Shown here in pieces: positions 5,945 to 6,843 of a DNA stretch of 6,843 bases; position 1 is the stretch's first letter; each line of letters starts with the position of its first letter. The DNA lies in the NCBI GenBank assembly GCA_036556145.1, contig DATBKB010000009.1, positions 1-6,843 of the forward strand, written 5' to 3'. The translations under genes were made by a program, and so were the position numbers. The notes under the pieces were generated by a model, which worked only from the letters and a program-made list of their open reading frames with translations, did not search any database and had not been told where the DNA came from. The stretch comes from JACDAV01 sp036556145. GTDB lineage: Bacteria; Chloroflexota; Limnocylindria; Limnocylindrales; CSP1-4.

Positions 5945-5967
5945 CAGCTCGGAGCAGCTCGGAGCAG
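5945..5967 (+). repeat. Tandem 10-mer duplicating the ribosome binding site of the luciferase-family gene
   Basis: CAGCTCGGAG occurs twice in direct succession (5945-5954 and 5955-5964), followed by the first three bases of a third copy. Each copy carries GGAG. The nearer one is 5 bases from ATG 5970 and sets the start; the farther one is 15 bases away and should be inactive or a standby site. Confidence 0.7.
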
Positions 5968-5969
5968 AG

Positions 5970-6843
5970 ATGCAGTTCGGGTTCACACTCAAGCCGGAGC
6001 ACTCGATCGAGCGGACGCTCGCGCTGACGCGCCAGGCGGAGGCGGCCGGGTTCGAGTACGGCTGGATCTTCGACTCGCACGTCCTCTGGCGCGAGCCGTA
6101 CGTGCTGCTGACGCTCATGGCCCAGGCGACCGAAGGGCTGCGGCTCGGGACCTGTGTCACGAATCCCGGGACGCGCGAGCCGAGCGTCACCGCCTCGACG
6201 CTGGCGGTGCTCCAGGAGGTCAGCGACGGCCGGATGGATCTCGGGATCGGCCGGGGCGACAGCGCCCGGCGCGTCCTCGGCAAGCCACCGATCACGATCG
6301 CCCACACCGAGGAGGCGATCCGCGTCATCCGGGCCCTCGTCGCCGGCGATTCGATCTCGTACGAGGGCACCGAGCTCGAGTTCCCCTGGACGCGCGGCTG
6401 GCGGCTGCCGGTCTGGGTCGCGGGCTACGGCCCGATGGCTCTCGCGATGACCGGTCGCGTCGCGGACGGGCTGATCCTCCAGCTCGCGGATCCGGACCTC
6501 ATCCGCTGGTTCGCGGCGCAGGCCCGCGACGCGGCCGTCAAGGCCGGGCGCGATCCTGCCTCGATCCGGATCCAGGCGGCGGCGCCGGCGCACATCGGCG
6601 ACCTCGCGACGTGCCGCGAGCGGACCCGATGGTTCCCGGCTCTCGTGAGCAATCACGTCGTCGACCTCGTGACGAAGTACCCGCGCGAGCAGCTGCCGCC
6701 CACCCTGACCGGCTACATCCAGGACCGAACGGGCTACGACTACCACCACCACGCCGAGGTCGGCTCGTCGAACGCGGCGTTCGTCGGCGACGAGGTAACC
6801 GACCGGTTCTGCGTCCTGGGCTCGGTCGACGACCACGTCGCGA
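5970..6843 (+). CDS. LLM-class (luciferase-like, probably F420-dependent) oxidoreductase, TIGR03842-like (C-terminus cut off)
   Basis: The first 291 residues of a luciferase-like (beta/alpha)8-barrel oxidoreductase are present; the frame runs off the window, and the family is usually about 330 residues. Family features are the start MQFGFTLKP, WIFDSHVLWREPY (32-44), LRLGTCVTNPGTREP (57-71) with the cis-proline-type loop, LQEVSDGRMDLGIGRGDSA (81-99), VWVAGYGPMAL (148-158) and GRVADGLILQ (162-171). This pattern recalls the TIGR03842 (CPS_4043) group of predicted F420-dependent enzymes, which I recall as often lying beside hydantoinase and nitrilase-family genes. Its reaction is not established. 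Here it follows the beta-ureidopropionase-like gene by 143 bases with a hairpin between, so it may be co-transcribed with partial attenuation. A role in pyrimidine reduction or ring metabolism is inference. GGAG at 5961-5964 supports the start. Confidence 0.85.
   Translation, partial: MQFGFTLKPEHSIERTLALTRQAEAAGFEYGWIFDSHVLWREPYVLLTLMAQATEGLRLGTCVTNPGTREPSVTASTLAVLQEVSDGRMDLGIGRGDSARRVLGKPPITIAHTEEAIRVIRALVAGDSISYEGTELEFPWTRGWRLPVWVAGYGPMALAMTGRVADGLILQLADPDLIRWFAAQARDAAVKAGRDPASIRIQAAAPAHIGDLATCRERTRWFPALVSNHVVDLVTKYPREQLPPTLTGYIQDRTGYDYHHHAEVGSSNAAFVGDEVTDRFCVLGSVDDHVA

Noticed and set aside
5823..6836. Minus-strand open frame of 337 codons
   Set aside because: It is antisense to the luciferase-family gene, which is conserved over its whole visible length; no motif is seen in the minus-strand translation.

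Overview
The window is dense, very GC-rich bacterial DNA with strong G/C bias in codon third positions and several GTG starts. The gene families (actinobacterial-type holin-X, a DUF3618 protein, a TIGR03842-like luciferase-family oxidoreductase that would use F420) suggest a high-GC Chloroflexota (Limnocylindria-like) or an actinomycete. The sequence alone does not decide between them. No tRNA, rRNA, CRISPR array, insertion sequence or phage hallmark is visible.

Layout. Everything from base 1 to about 4873 is read on the minus strand. From right to left it holds: a PAP2 lipid phosphatase (4037-4873); a diacylglycerol-kinase-family lipid kinase overlapping it by 4 bases (3096-4040); a 192-base gap with a possible 25-codon leader ORF; then a tightly coupled three-gene membrane operon made of a YqjD/DUF883-like protein (2361-2903), a YqjE/holin-X protein (1954-2361) and a DUF3618 protein (953-1957). 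A strong hairpin (900-931) and an extended -10 box (882-890) separate this operon from a class III aminotransferase (839 to beyond base 1, C-terminus missing). From 4975 rightwards the plus strand carries a beta-ureidopropionase-like nitrilase-family amidohydrolase (4975-5826), a 143-base spacer with a perfect 12-bp hairpin and a tandem 10-mer, and a TIGR03842-like luciferase-family oxidoreductase (5970 to beyond the window end).

How the genes may work together. The aminotransferase, the amidohydrolase and the luciferase-family enzyme fit a reductive pyrimidine (uracil/thymine) degradation set. The amidohydrolase would turn N-carbamoyl-beta-alanine into beta-alanine, the aminotransferase would turn beta-alanine into malonate semialdehyde, and the luciferase-family protein is an uncharacterised partner. 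A dihydropyrimidinase would be expected just outside the window. Set between them is an unrelated membrane block. The PAP2 phosphatase and lipid kinase form a phosphorylation/dephosphorylation pair in the order found in known fused PAP2-DAGK proteins. The YqjD-, YqjE- and DUF3618-type proteins resemble the E. coli yqjD-yqjE-yqjK stress-associated inner-membrane cluster. The least described elements are the luciferase-family enzyme, the split PAP2/kinase pair with altered kinase motifs, the three-gene membrane operon and the structured spacer ahead of the luciferase-family gene.
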